From: Thermodesulfovibrionia bacterium | GTDB lineage: Bacteria; Nitrospirota; Thermodesulfovibrionia; JACRGW01 | Direction: 5' to 3' | Length of the DNA: 52,508 bases | NCBI GenBank assembly: GCA_919902995.1 | Contig: CAKKSD010000013.1 | Location: 1 to 52,508 of the forward strand | Part shown: positions 42,337 through 51,331 of the stretch, piece by piece | Layout: each line of letters begins with the position of its first letter | Numbering within the stretch: the stretch's first letter is position 1 | Notes under the pieces: model-generated | Databases searched by the model: none | Seen by the model: only the letters and a program-made list of their open reading frames with translations | Told to the model about the DNA's origin: nothing | Position numbers and translations under genes: made by a program

Positions 42337-43415
42337 CTCAATTTCAATGTGCTCAAACTCAAAAGTGCAAGGATAATCCCTGCAATCCAGAATCTGATAA
42401 TAACTTTAGGCTCCGGCCATCCCTTAAGTTCAAAATGATGGTGGATGGGCGCCATCTTAAATACCCTCTTACCTGTAAGTTTATAGGCACCCACCTGGAA
42501 GATAACAGATAGTGCTTCAATAACAAAGATCCCGCCGACCAGTGTAAGCACTATCTCATGCTTCGTGATTACTGCCAGAGCTCCTAAGGCACCTCCGAGA
42601 CTCAAAGAGCCTACATCTCCCATAAATACATCTGCAGGAAAAGAGTTATACCACAGGAACCCAAGACATGCCCCTAACATGGCACCACAGAATACAGTAA
42701 GTTCACCTGTTCCCGGAAGATAGAGAACCTGAAGGTATTTCGAGAACTGGGCATGTCCGGAGATATAGACAAGTCCTGCGTTCGCTATGGCAGCGATCCC
42801 AACAAGACCTGTCGCAAGACCATCTATGCCATCAGTAAGATTGACTGCATTAGAGGCTCCTACTATTACAATAACTGCGAAGGGTATATAGAAAATTCCA
42901 AGATCTATAAGCCACCTTTTAAAGAAGGGGATAATGAGCATTGAATTATAGGGATCCTTAGGATCAAAATAGAGTACTAACGCAACGATTAAAGATATAA
43001 CTATCTGCCAGAGAAACTTATATCTTGCACTGAGACCTTTTGATTCTACTTTCTTTATCTTAAGGTAATCGTCAATAAATCCGAGGATGCCAAGACTTAC
43101 AGTTGTAAAAAGGAGTAACCATACATACTTGTTCTTCAAATCAGTCCACAGAACCGTAGAGATCACTATGGCTCCAACAATGAGAATCCCTCCCATTGTT
43201 GGGGTACCTGCTTTATTCAGATGGGACTTGGGACCATCCCCTCTGATTTGCTGACCAACTTTAAATTTTTTAAGTTTCTTTATGAGCCATGGCCCTGCAA
43301 GGAATGCAATCATAAGGGCAGTAATCGTTGCCCAGGCAGTTCTGAATGTGATATAGCGGAAGACGTTAAAGGGAGAGAATATTTCATTAAGGGGATAAAG
43401 GAGGTGATATAGCAT
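42333..43415 (-). CDS. mraY: phospho-N-acetylmuramoyl-pentapeptide transferase
   Basis: 360 residues, about ten membrane segments. Makes lipid [17 protein letters not shown], the catalytic [35 protein letters not shown] and [15 protein letters not shown] are all present. The ATG shares its A with the murF stop (TAATG); the end overlaps dacF by 4 bases. Confidence 0.97.
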   Translation of the reverse strand: MLYHLLYPLNEIFSPFNVFRYITFRTAWATITALMIAFLAGPWLIKKLKKFKVGQQIRGDGPKSHLNKAGTPTMGGILIVGAIVISTVLWTDLKNKYVWLLLFTTVSLGILGFIDDYLKIKKVESKGLSARYKFLWQIVISLIVALVLYFDPKDPYNSMLIIPFFKRWLIDLGIFYIPFAVIVIVGASNAVNLTDGIDGLATGLVGIAAIANAGLVYISGHAQFSKYLQVLYLPGTGELTVFCGAMLGACLGFLWYNSFPADVFMGDVGSLSLGGALGALAVITKHEIVLTLVGGIFVIEALSVIFQVGAYKLTGKRVFKMAPIHHHFELKGWPEPKVIIRFWIAGIILALLSLSTLKLR

Positions 43416-44884
43416 TACCCCTCCCTCTCTTGTAACGAGTCGATTCCGACAAGGATCTTTTCCATCTCCATAGCCCTTGAACCCTTTATCAGTATAGTAT
43501 CTCCCTCCTTCGATATATCCCTGAGAACCATCTTAGCCTCTTCAGGGTTTCTACATATATGTATCCTTTCGCTTCTCATTCCTCCCCTTTGTGCAGCCTC
43601 TGCGGCATACTTCATGAGATCGCCAACAGTTATTAACTCATCTATTCCCAAATTAACTATTTTAGAACCTAATTCCCTGTGGGCCCTCTCCTTATAATTC
43701 CCTAATTCAAGCATGTCACCGAGAACAGCTATAGTCTTCCCTTTATCGGATATATTGATAAGGATCTGCAGGGCAGCCTCCAGGGATTCAGGATTAGAGT
43801 TATAGGCATCGTTTATAACCTTTCTCCCTCCGATATCTATCATTTCAGACCTCATCGGAAGAGGTCTGAAATGCTCCAATCCTTTTTTAATGGTCTCCTG
43901 ATCAAATCCCAGACTAAACGCTACAGAGACGGCTGCTAATGCATTATAGATATTATGCCTCCCCGGAACCGGAAGATGTATTCCCTCAATCTTCAACTCT
44001 CTTTTCTTTCCGATTACTGGTGCTGTTGACGGAAGCATTACCGATGGCAAGAGGTAATCAAGAATATTTGTCTTAACAACTATCGAGAATGTAGATGATA
44101 AGCCTTTGAGTCTGACCTTCACAGCCCTTACATCGGTATCATCGCCGAATCCGAAATTTACCACCCATCCCTTGTATCCTGAAAGATCGAGTCCTCTAAG
44201 ATAGGGGTCATCATAATTAAGGATCGCTGTTCCTTCTTCATTTATTACCTCAAGTAACTCTGCTTTGGCTTTCGCCACATTATCAATCCCCCCTAAGGTT
44301 TCGAGGTGTGCAGGTCCTATATTGGTTATTATCCCTATTGTCGGCATCGCTATCTCTGCAAGTCTCCTTATCTCTCCGACTCCCCTCATAGCCATTTCTG
44401 TAACAACGGCTTCATGTTCAGACATAATTTTAAGAAGGGTTAAAGGAACACCTATATGGTTGTTTATATTCCCCTCATTCTTAAGAATCCTCCACTTCTC
44501 CGATAGTATAGAAGCGATCATCTCCTTTGTTGTACTCTTTCCGTTGGATCCGGTAACGCCTATTACAGGTATGTCATATCTCATCCTCACGGAATGTGCT
44601 ATATCCTGAAGTGCCCTGAGTGTATCCTGTACAATGATTATAGTGAACGGCGAATGGTAAACGGTAAACTTGACCTCTCTCTCTACAATCGCTCCACTCG
44701 CACCTTTAGAGATAACATCTCCAATGAAATCATGCCCGTCGAACCTTTCTCCCTTCAGAGCAATAAATATATCCCCTTCCTTTATCATTCTTGAGTCGGT
44801 AGAGACACCTGAAAATTGCACTCCCCTTTCTCCTGAAAGAACTTTACCTCTTGTTGCCTTTAATATATCTTCTAAAGTAAGCAT
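43415..44884 (-). CDS. murF: UDP-MurNAc-tripeptide--D-alanyl-D-alanine ligase
   Basis: About 489 residues from [13 protein letters not shown]. The frame extends 27 codons upstream, but that stretch is nine heptanucleotide units and resembles nothing in the family; ATGs within it are possible starts. ATP motif [71 protein letters not shown] and [13 protein letters not shown] are present. An inserted [14 protein letters not shown] is encoded by another repeat array. Confidence 0.94.
   Translation of the reverse strand: MLTLEDILKATRGKVLSGERGVQFSGVSTDSRMIKEGDIFIALKGERFDGHDFIGDVISKGASGAIVEREVKFTVYHSPFTIIIVQDTLRALQDIAHSVRMRYDIPVIGVTGSNGKSTTKEMIASILSEKWRILKNEGNINNHIGVPLTLLKIMSEHEAVVTEMAMRGVGEIRRLAEIAMPTIGIITNIGPAHLETLGGIDNVAKAKAELLEVINEEGTAILNYDDPYLRGLDLSGYKGWVVNFGFGDDTDVRAVKVRLKGLSSTFSIVVKTNILDYLLPSVMLPSTAPVIGKKRELKIEGIHLPVPGRHNIYNALAAVSVAFSLGFDQETIKKGLEHFRPLPMRSEMIDIGGRKVINDAYNSNPESLEAALQILINISDKGKTIAVLGDMLELGNYKERAHRELGSKIVNLGIDELITVGDLMKYAAEAAQRGGMRSERIHICRNPEEAKMVLRDISKEGDTILIKGSRAMEMEKILVGIDSLQEREG
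44643..44670. repeat. heptanucleotide array in murF
   Basis: GTGAACG, GCGAATG, GTAAACG, GTAAACT; encodes FTVYHSPFT. Confidence 0.85.
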
Positions 44885-44902
44885 CGCCTTATAATCAGGG
44901 TC

Positions 44903-44965
44903 CATGATATAAGATTCATGATACATGATATCCACACCCTGCACCATGCATCCTGTATCATGCAT
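44903..44965. repeat. nine-unit heptanucleotide array at the murE-murF junction
   Basis: CATGATA, TAAGATT, CATGATA, CATGATA, TCCACAC, CCTGCAC, CATGCAT, CCTGTAT, CATGCAT: the longest array in the window. It fills the space between the murE stop and the murF body and keeps an open frame with several ATGs. Confidence 0.88.
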
Positions 44966-44974
44966 CTTTATTAC

Positions 44975-46516
44975 TTACCCCCTTGCCCCCTGGACAACCC
45001 TTTTCAATATCGTTTCCCTTGCAACCTTTCTGTCATCAAAGGGATTTCTCTTATTACCGATGATCTGACAATCTTCATGTCCCTTTCCGGCTATAAGGAC
45101 AAAATCTCCCTTTTCGGCTAATCCTATTGCCCTCTCAATAGCCTCTCTCCTTTCAGGGACGACACTGTAATTGCTCATCCCTGTAGCCCTGATTCCTCCT
45201 TCGATCTCGCTTATAATTACCGAGAGATCTTCGCTTCTCGGGTTGTCCGATGTTATTACCACAATATCACTGAGTGTGGATGCTGCTTCACCCATCTTTG
45301 GTCTCTTCCCTCTATCCCGATCTCCACCGCATCCGAAGACCGTAATGATTTTCCCCCCTTTTCTTTCTCTTCTTGACCCTTGTTCCCTTTCTAAAAGTTC
45401 TCTTGTTGTTGTAAGAACTTGCCTTAAAGCATCCTCGGTATGGGCATAATCAACCACTACGGTGAAATCCTGACCTTCCTCTATCTTCTCGAACCTTCCT
45501 GGGATACTTTTCATCCTCGCTATTCCTTCTTTTATATTTGAGGGAGGAATACCGAGGCTCAGGCTTGCCCCTGCTGAAGCAAGGATATTATAGACATTAT
45601 GCATCCCAACAAGAGGTGATTCTATTTTGATCTTTCCCTTAGGCCGCTCAATTTCGAATGTAAGTCCCTTAAGTGTAGAGTTAATTCCGACGGCCCTCAG
45701 ATCGGCATCACCGGATAGACCGAAACTGAGAATATTACCCTTAAGGTTTCCTGCCAGAGACTTTCCGGCTTGGTCATCTATATTAATCACAGCAACCCCA
45801 CCCGGTCTGAGCAGGTCAAAAATTCTCCTCTTAGACCCAAAATATTCTTCCATTGTTTTGTGGAAATCCAGATGTTCCTGGGAAAGATTTGTGAAGAGAA
45901 CTACCTCAAACTCACAACCAACCACCCTTTGAAAGGACAGGGAATGGGAGGATACCTCAAGCACTGCATACTCCATCCCTCCGGACAGCATATCCGATAA
46001 ATACCCCTGAAGTTCTAATGCCTCAGGAGTTGTGTAAAGAGCCGGAAGGATTCTATCTTCCTTTATAATATAATTTATCGTCCCTAAAAGTCCAACCCTT
46101 TTCCCAGAAACATCGAGGATCGACTTAATAAGATACGAGGTTGTTGTCTTTCCATTAGTCCCTGTAATTCCGATGAGTTTAAGGGTACCGGAGGGATGAG
46201 CATAAAACCTATCTGACAGAAGTGCAAGGACCCTTCTCGAATCGGAGACTGTTATGAATGCTGTTGGTTTCCGACTATAATCCTGAATTTGTTTCAGGAC
46301 CGACAGATCGAACTCCTCTGCTACAATCGCTATTGCACCCCTTCTTAGGGCATCCTCTATGTAGCCATGTCCATCAGTGATATGACCCCTTATGGCAACA
46401 AAGAGTGATCCACCTTTAACCTTTCTTGAATCATAAACTATATCTTTAATATCTACCTCTATATCCCCCTTAATTCCCTTTATTTCTGAGGAACTGATAA
46501 GGTCTTTAAGTCTCAT
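44975..46516 (-). CDS. murE: UDP-MurNAc-L-Ala-D-Glu--meso-diaminopimelate ligase
   Basis: 513 residues. IVYDSRKVKGGSLFVAIRG, ATP motif GITGTNGKTTTSYLI, LEVSSHSLSFQRV, NLSQEHLDFH, VVDYAHTEDALRQ and GCGGDRDRGKRPKMG. The TSDNPRSED motif is that of enzymes adding meso-diaminopimelate rather than lysine, which sets the cell-wall type. A TCCTGAATTTGTTTCAGGA hairpin (46281-46299) is embedded in the coding frame as SVLKQIQDYS. The start overlaps the ftsI stop by 4 bases. Confidence 0.96.
   Translation of the reverse strand: MRLKDLISSSEIKGIKGDIEVDIKDIVYDSRKVKGGSLFVAIRGHITDGHGYIEDALRRGAIAIVAEEFDLSVLKQIQDYSRKPTAFITVSDSRRVLALLSDRFYAHPSGTLKLIGITGTNGKTTTSYLIKSILDVSGKRVGLLGTINYIIKEDRILPALYTTPEALELQGYLSDMLSGGMEYAVLEVSSHSLSFQRVVGCEFEVVLFTNLSQEHLDFHKTMEEYFGSKRRIFDLLRPGGVAVINIDDQAGKSLAGNLKGNILSFGLSGDADLRAVGINSTLKGLTFEIERPKGKIKIESPLVGMHNVYNILASAGASLSLGIPPSNIKEGIARMKSIPGRFEKIEEGQDFTVVVDYAHTEDALRQVLTTTRELLEREQGSRRERKGGKIITVFGCGGDRDRGKRPKMGEAASTLSDIVVITSDNPRSEDLSVIISEIEGGIRATGMSNYSVVPERREAIERAIGLAEKGDFVLIAGKGHEDCQIIGNKRNPFDDRKVARETILKRVVQGARG
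46281..46299. repeat. TCCTGAA...TTCAGGA palindrome inside murE
   Basis: Same hairpin as the left end of the element at 29328 (TCCTGAACTCGTTTCAGGA), but here in frame inside murE, between the first domain and the ITVSDSRR strand. Confidence 0.75.
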
Positions 46517-48258
46517 GGGCCCTTAGAAAGTAAGAGGGAATGGCCTTGTTCCATTATAGGAATCTTTAAATACGTCAGTACCTGCTCAGCTATCTCTTTA
46601 AAGATCGGTGCGGCAACACTTCCTCCATAAATAGCCCCTTGAGGTTCATCGACTACAACTATAATAGATATCTTGGGGTCATCGGCAGGAAGAAAACCAA
46701 CAAAGGAACTGACATATTTCTGATGAGAATAGGTGCCTGTTTCTGGATCAATCTTCTGGGCAGTCCCTGTCTTTCCTGCTACAAGATTCCCCTCTATAGC
46801 CGCCTTTGTTGCAGTACCACCTTCCTCCACTACTGTCCTCAGAATATCTGTAAGTCTCTTACTCGTATTCTCTGAAATAACCTTTCTCACTACTTGAGAT
46901 TTAAAGCTTTTAACAAGTTTACCCTCATGATCCCTTATCTCAGATACTATATAGGGTTTCATCAGGTAGCCATTATTAGCAATAGCAGAGAATGCCACCA
47001 ACAACTGGAGAGGTGTCACTCCTATCTCCTGACCTATAGATATGGCGCCAATAGATGTCCCGGACCATTTCTTTGTTTCTCTCACCTTTCCATAAGACTC
47101 TCCGGGAAGGTCTATTTCTGTCTTCTCTCCAAAACCAAAATCCTTTATATATTTATAAAACCTATTCTTTCCTAATTTCATTCCTACCTGTATCGCCCCA
47201 ACATTACTTGATTTCTGTATTACCTCTGCAAAAGAGAGTACACCATGTCTATGGGCATCCCGAATTATTTTTCCACCTACCTCTATCTCTCCCTTACTGC
47301 AATCAAATAGGTCTTTTTCTTTTACAATCCCCTCCTCCAAGACAGCTGCAGAAGAGATTACCTTAAAAGTAGAACCTGGTTCATATAAGTCTGTAATAGC
47401 CTTATTCCTCCAGTCGGAAGATTTATAGCTCCCTACGATGTTTGGATTAAATTCAGGTCTTACCACCATAGATAATATCTCACCTGTCCCCGGATTCATT
47501 ACTATAGCCATAGCACCCTTTGCCTTCCATCTCTCCATCCCCTTATCGAGTTCTTTTTCAGTAATATGTTGAATAACTTCGTCGATCGTAAGGAAAAGGT
47601 TTTTTCCAGAAGAAGAAGGTTTATAATTATGTTTCGAAGGGAAGATATTTCTCCCCAAGGCATCCCTCTCGAGAATCAGCCATCCCACTTCTCCCTTTAA
47701 CTCTTTGTCGTAGGCAAACTCCACCCCCTCTAAACCCTGATTATCCATCCCTACAAAGCCAAGGAGATGTCCTGCAAGACTCCTTTTCGGGTTAAATCTT
47801 TTGCTCTCTGTAAGAAACCCAATTTCCTTTGAGTCTAGACTCAGGTCCTTAATCTTTTTAACGCTGTTTGGATCGAGTTTCCTATTCAACCATATAAAAT
47901 TCTTATGTCCCTCGAGTCTCTTTTCTATAGAATGGTAACTCATCCCCAGAACAGAAGAGAGTTTTGCAGCCACAAATTTCGGATCCTCTATCTCCGAAGG
48001 AACACCATAAAGGGACTCCAGCTCAACGCTCACAGCTAATTCCCTTCCCATCCTGTCATAGATCGTTCCCCTGAGTGGTTCAATATGAATAGTCTTCTGG
48101 TGCTGTCTTTCTGCCCTCTTCATGTACTGGTTATGCTGTATAACCATGATGAGAAAGACTCTCAATGTTATTATAATGAAGCCAAGCGCTATAAAGAGAG
48201 ATACAAGAAGAATTCTTTTTCTGTTTATTCTGTTTATTATTTCTATACCCCTTTTCAA
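46513..48258 (-). CDS. ftsI: septal transpeptidase FtsI (class B PBP)
   Basis: 581 residues. One membrane segment (about 15-38), then the class-B pedestal (RGTIYDRMGRELAVS) and transpeptidase domain with YEPGSTFK (SxxK, about 290), QKSSNVGA (SxN) and VAGKTGTAQK (KTG). No PASTA domains. The C-terminal tail IMEQGHSLLLSKGP is short. It works with FtsW at the septum. Overlaps ftsL and murE by 4 bases each. Confidence 0.96.
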   Translation of the reverse strand: MKRGIEIINRINRKRILLVSLFIALGFIIITLRVFLIMVIQHNQYMKRAERQHQKTIHIEPLRGTIYDRMGRELAVSVELESLYGVPSEIEDPKFVAAKLSSVLGMSYHSIEKRLEGHKNFIWLNRKLDPNSVKKIKDLSLDSKEIGFLTESKRFNPKRSLAGHLLGFVGMDNQGLEGVEFAYDKELKGEVGWLILERDALGRNIFPSKHNYKPSSSGKNLFLTIDEVIQHITEKELDKGMERWKAKGAMAIVMNPGTGEILSMVVRPEFNPNIVGSYKSSDWRNKAITDLYEPGSTFKVISSAAVLEEGIVKEKDLFDCSKGEIEVGGKIIRDAHRHGVLSFAEVIQKSSNVGAIQVGMKLGKNRFYKYIKDFGFGEKTEIDLPGESYGKVRETKKWSGTSIGAISIGQEIGVTPLQLLVAFSAIANNGYLMKPYIVSEIRDHEGKLVKSFKSQVVRKVISENTSKRLTDILRTVVEEGGTATKAAIEGNLVAGKTGTAQKIDPETGTYSHQKYVSSFVGFLPADDPKISIIVVVDEPQGAIYGGSVAAPIFKEIAEQVLTYLKIPIMEQGHSLLLSKGP

Positions 48259-48608
48259 CCCTTAGACCTCTGCATTCCTTTAGCCAGAATCGGTCTTTGG
48301 CTTTTTTCTTCTGGTTCCTTTACTATAAAGATATTTTTTCTATCAGGAACCCTGAATCCCAAATGACTCGTAGCAATCTTTTCTATCCTGTCTAAAGAAG
48401 TAAGGGTTGATACCTCAAGAAGAAGTCCCTTATTCTCTTTCAATATTCCCTTCTTCGTAGCCTCCATTCTTTCTATCTGATATCCAAGCCTCAACACCTG
48501 AGTCCTCTGCCACACAACAAGAAGGAAGCTCATAACGACAAGGAAAAATAGAACCAGTTTAACGAGAATGGGATTAAGATTCAGTATTTTCTTTACTCTT
48601 TTGTTCAT
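48255..48608 (-). CDS. ftsL: cell-division protein FtsL-like
   Basis: 117 residues, bitopic: basic N-terminus, membrane segment about 12-32 (LVLFFLVVMSFLLVVWQ), then a coiled coil (GYQIERMEATKKGILKENKG) and a TSLDRIEKIATSHLGFRVPD end typical of FtsL. Position between rsmH and ftsI supports it. Confidence 0.88.
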   Translation of the reverse strand: MNKRVKKILNLNPILVKLVLFFLVVMSFLLVVWQRTQVLRLGYQIERMEATKKGILKENKGLLLEVSTLTSLDRIEKIATSHLGFRVPDRKNIFIVKEPEEKSQRPILAKGMQRSKG

Positions 48609-48617
48609 CTCTTTTTA

Positions 48618-48652
48618 AACTCCTAACTCTAAACTCATAACTCCGAACTTTA
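48618..48652. repeat. heptanucleotide array between rsmH and ftsL
   Basis: AACTCCT, AACTCTA, AACTCAT, AACTCCG, AACTTTA; occupies the 45-base gap. Confidence 0.9.
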
Positions 48653-48653
48653 T

Positions 48654-49535
48654 CTATATAGCCTCTGCCACCCTCAGTTTTGCGCTCCTCGCCCTCGGAT
48701 TTCTTCTTACCTCTTCGATACCCGGGATAAGCGGTTTTTTTGTTAGTACCCTGAGACCTTCACTCTGTTTGAAACTATCCTTGACAACCCTGTCCTCTAA
48801 TGAATGGAAGGATATGACACAGAACCTCCCCCCTTTTCTAAGTAATTGTGAACCATCTTTTAATGCCCTGCGGAGAGAATTAAGCTCATCATTCACACAT
48901 ATCCTGAGGGCCTGAAATGTCTTGGTTGCTGGATGGATCCTTTTACTGCCTTTTGGGAATAATTTTGTTATCAACCGTGCAAGATCTCTCGGAATCTTAA
49001 TCGGTCTTGCCCTAACAATAGCCCTGGCTATCTTCTTCGCCCTTTTCTCCTCGCCGTATTCCCATATTATCCCGGCAAGTTTATTCTCAGGAAATCTATT
49101 GACTACATCAGATGCCTTCATCTCTTTTGACACATCCATCCTCATATCCAGAGGGCCTATATCATTAAAACTGAACCCCCTCCCAGACTTAAGCTGGATT
49201 GAAGAAACACCAAGATCAAGAAGTATTCCGTCTACCCCTTCAATCCCGAGTCCCTGAAGTATCTCTCTCAGGTCTGAATAATTTCCTTTTATCAATATCA
49301 ATCCCTCACTGAGATCCCTGAGATTACGGGCAGTCACCTCCAGGGTCCCATCATCAACATCAATCCCGATAAGCCTTCCTCCAGGGATTATCCTCTTAAG
49401 GATCTCCCTTGCATGACCTCCACCACCTATAGTTCCATCAACAAATATTTTACCGGGACAGGGATTAAGATTTTCAATCACCTCCTTCAATAAAACCGGG
49501 ATATGACCATTTCTTTCGACAGAGAATCCAGACAT
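48654..49535 (-). CDS. rsmH: 16S rRNA (cytosine-1402 N4)-methyltransferase
   Basis: 293 residues. HIPVLLKEVIENLNPCPG, DGTIGGGGHAREIL (SAM site), LLDLGVSSIQLKSGRGFSF, PLDMRMD, TFQALRICVNDEL and VISFHSLEDRVVK are the standard RsmH/MraW motifs. The ATG shares its A with the mraZ stop (TAATG). Confidence 0.97.
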   Translation of the reverse strand: MSGFSVERNGHIPVLLKEVIENLNPCPGKIFVDGTIGGGGHAREILKRIIPGGRLIGIDVDDGTLEVTARNLRDLSEGLILIKGNYSDLREILQGLGIEGVDGILLDLGVSSIQLKSGRGFSFNDIGPLDMRMDVSKEMKASDVVNRFPENKLAGIIWEYGEEKRAKKIARAIVRARPIKIPRDLARLITKLFPKGSKRIHPATKTFQALRICVNDELNSLRRALKDGSQLLRKGGRFCVISFHSLEDRVVKDSFKQSEGLRVLTKKPLIPGIEEVRRNPRARSAKLRVAEAI

Positions 49536-49981
49536 TAAATCCCTAAATCAGCCAAGACATCCATTATTCTATCCTTGTCTTCTTCCTTGCCTTCAAGCAT
49601 CATGGACTTATCCCATTTCTTCCTGTCCCAGATCTCTATTTTGCTACCCAAACCAACAATGCAGACTTCCTTATTCAACTCTGCATAATTTCTGAGTGCC
49701 GGTGGTATAAGTATTCGGCCCTGCCTATCAAGCTCACCCTCCATGGCGGCAGAGATAAAATGTCTCTGAAAAAATCTCACCTCCTTTTTCATAGGCAGGG
49801 CCTTAATCTTTTCTATGATCATCTCCCATTCATCAGGAGGGTAAGCAACAATGCACTTGTCAATATGATTTGTCAATACAAGCATGTTGTCGTGTCTCTC
49901 GGTAATGATCTCGCGAAATTTTACAGGTATACTTACTCTACCTTTTGTATCTATGTTATGTATAAATTTACCCTGAAACAT
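49535..49981 (-). CDS. mraZ: transcriptional regulator MraZ
   Basis: 148 residues, two SpoVT/AbrB-like repeats: FIHNIDTKGRVSIPVKFRE (about 6-24) and GELDRQGRILIPPALRNYA (about 83-101), both with the DxxGR core. MraZ binds repeats in its own promoter and represses the division cluster it heads. The repeats are present just upstream. Confidence 0.96.
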   Translation of the reverse strand: MFQGKFIHNIDTKGRVSIPVKFREIITERHDNMLVLTNHIDKCIVAYPPDEWEMIIEKIKALPMKKEVRFFQRHFISAAMEGELDRQGRILIPPALRNYAELNKEVCIVGLGSKIEIWDRKKWDKSMMLEGKEEDKDRIMDVLADLGI

Positions 49982-49982
49982 T

Positions 49983-50007
49983 TACCACTTTCTCCCACCT
50001 TTTCCCA
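49983..50007 (-). promoter_or_regulatory. MraZ operator (three TGGGA-type boxes)
   Basis: On the minus strand TGGGA (50007-50003), TGGGA (49997-49993) and TGGTA (49987-49983) with 10-base periodicity, directly before the mraZ ATG. This matches the TGGGN-N5 repeats known to bind MraZ. Confidence 0.85.
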
Positions 50008-50016
50008 CTTAAACGC

Positions 50017-50044
50017 AGTATATCAAACTTTTTAGGTTTGTCAA
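50017..50044 (-). promoter_or_regulatory. sigma-70 promoter of the division/cell-wall cluster
   Basis: TTGACA (50044-50039) and TATACT (50022-50017) with a 16-base spacer. The MraZ boxes begin about 10 bases after the -10, so they cover the start site. The 49982-50271 gap holds this and otherwise AT-rich sequence without visible genes. Confidence 0.75.
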
Positions 50045-50271
50045 GAAAAAAATGAGAAAAAATAGAGACTTTCAGGATTGTATCTCAAAAACACAACATA
50101 GTGTATGTCTGGTTTTACCAAAACCAATATATGGAAAGATTTCTGTACATAAAAAGATTTTAAATAACACTTTTATATAAAAACTGTTGAACTTCCAGTC
50201 GAAATAAGGTAAGTTATGATAACGTTTTCTTTGCATTACTATCTTATTCAAAAGTTATAAGGAAAAAGTTC

Positions 50272-51276
50272 ATGTCCTATAGAGCTGTAGCCCTTTTCTC
50301 TGGTGGTCTTGATAGTACCCTTGCTATACTATTGATCCTCAGACAGGGAATAGAAGTAACGGCAATCACATTTCTCACCCATTTTGGCTGCGATATAACT
50401 GACAGGTCCTCCTGCTCTAAAGATCCAGCTCCTATTGCAAGTAAATACCGTTTCGACCTTAAGCTCTTTCATTTAGGAGAAAGATTTGTAGAGATCGTCA
50501 AGAATCCTCACTACGGCCATGGCAGAAATATGAACCCCTGTATTGATTGCAGGGTTCTTATGCTCAGAGAGGCAAAAACATTAATGGAACTTATCGGTGC
50601 AGATTTTGTTATTTCTGGAGAGGTTCTTGGCCAGAGACCTATGTCTCAGAGGAGAGATACCCTTGATCTGATAGCAAAGGATAGTGGGTTAAGAGGACTA
50701 CTACTCAGGCCCCTATCTGCAAAACTCCTTCCCATAACGGTTCCTGAAATAAAGGGTATAGTGGATAGGGAAAAGTTACTTTCTATAAGTGGAAGGTCAA
50801 GAAAGATGCAGATGTCCCTTGCAGAGGAGTTTGGCCTCAACAGTTTTCCAACTCCTTCTTCAGGATGTCTCCTTACTGATCCCATATACTCAAGGCGTCT
50901 GAGAGACCTGCTACAATATACGCCAAATCCTGGGTTTGATGATCTCAATCTCCTTAAGATAGGTAGGCATTTCAGACCATCAGGAGAATGTAAGATAATA
51001 GTTGGGAGGAACAAAGAAGAAAACCTCAAACTAAGGAAAATGAAGGATAAGAATGATCTTGTCATGGACGTTAGAGGAACAGGCAGCCCCCTTGTTCTCC
51101 TTAGAGGAAACAATACCGGGGAATTCATAGAACTTGGTGCATCACTCTGTGCAAGGTATTCTGATCTTAAAAATAACACTGAAGTTTCAGTTACACTAAC
51201 TGATGGGAGGGAAGAGGAAATTGTAAAGGTAACGCCAGCCAATCAAGACGTAATCGGAAAATACAGGATAAATTGA
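50272..51276 (+). CDS. PP-loop (ThiI/MnmA-like) tRNA sulfurtransferase-type protein with NFACT-R domain
   Basis: 334 residues. PP-loop ATP-pyrophosphatase motif ALFSGGLDSTLAI at residues 7-19, paired Cys in NPCIDCRVLM (about 85-90) where MnmA-type enzymes keep a catalytic Cys, and TPSSGCLLTDP. The C-terminal part, IIVGRNKEENLKLRKM and LVMDVRGTGSPLVLLRG, is an NFACT-R (DUF814) RNA-binding-type domain. This fusion suggests sulfur transfer to tRNA but the modified base is not known. Ribosome site AAGGAAA precedes the ATG. Divergent from mraZ. Confidence 0.78.
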   Translation: MSYRAVALFSGGLDSTLAILLILRQGIEVTAITFLTHFGCDITDRSSCSKDPAPIASKYRFDLKLFHLGERFVEIVKNPHYGHGRNMNPCIDCRVLMLREAKTLMELIGADFVISGEVLGQRPMSQRRDTLDLIAKDSGLRGLLLRPLSAKLLPITVPEIKGIVDREKLLSISGRSRKMQMSLAEEFGLNSFPTPSSGCLLTDPIYSRRLRDLLQYTPNPGFDDLNLLKIGRHFRPSGECKIIVGRNKEENLKLRKMKDKNDLVMDVRGTGSPLVLLRGNNTGEFIELGASLCARYSDLKNNTEVSVTLTDGREEEIVKVTPANQDVIGKYRIN

Positions 51277-51298
51277 CCTGAATATTATCTTTCAGGTC
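51275..51298 (+). terminator. hairpin after the PP-loop gene
   Basis: GACCTGAA...TTCAGGTC, an 8-bp perfect stem starting in the stop codon. It has no clear U-run; it joins the repeat TCATTCTGAACTTGATTCGG that precedes the nitroreductase gene. Confidence 0.45.
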
Positions 51299-51331
51299 AT
51301 TCTGAACTTGATTCGGAATCTCTGGAGAATG

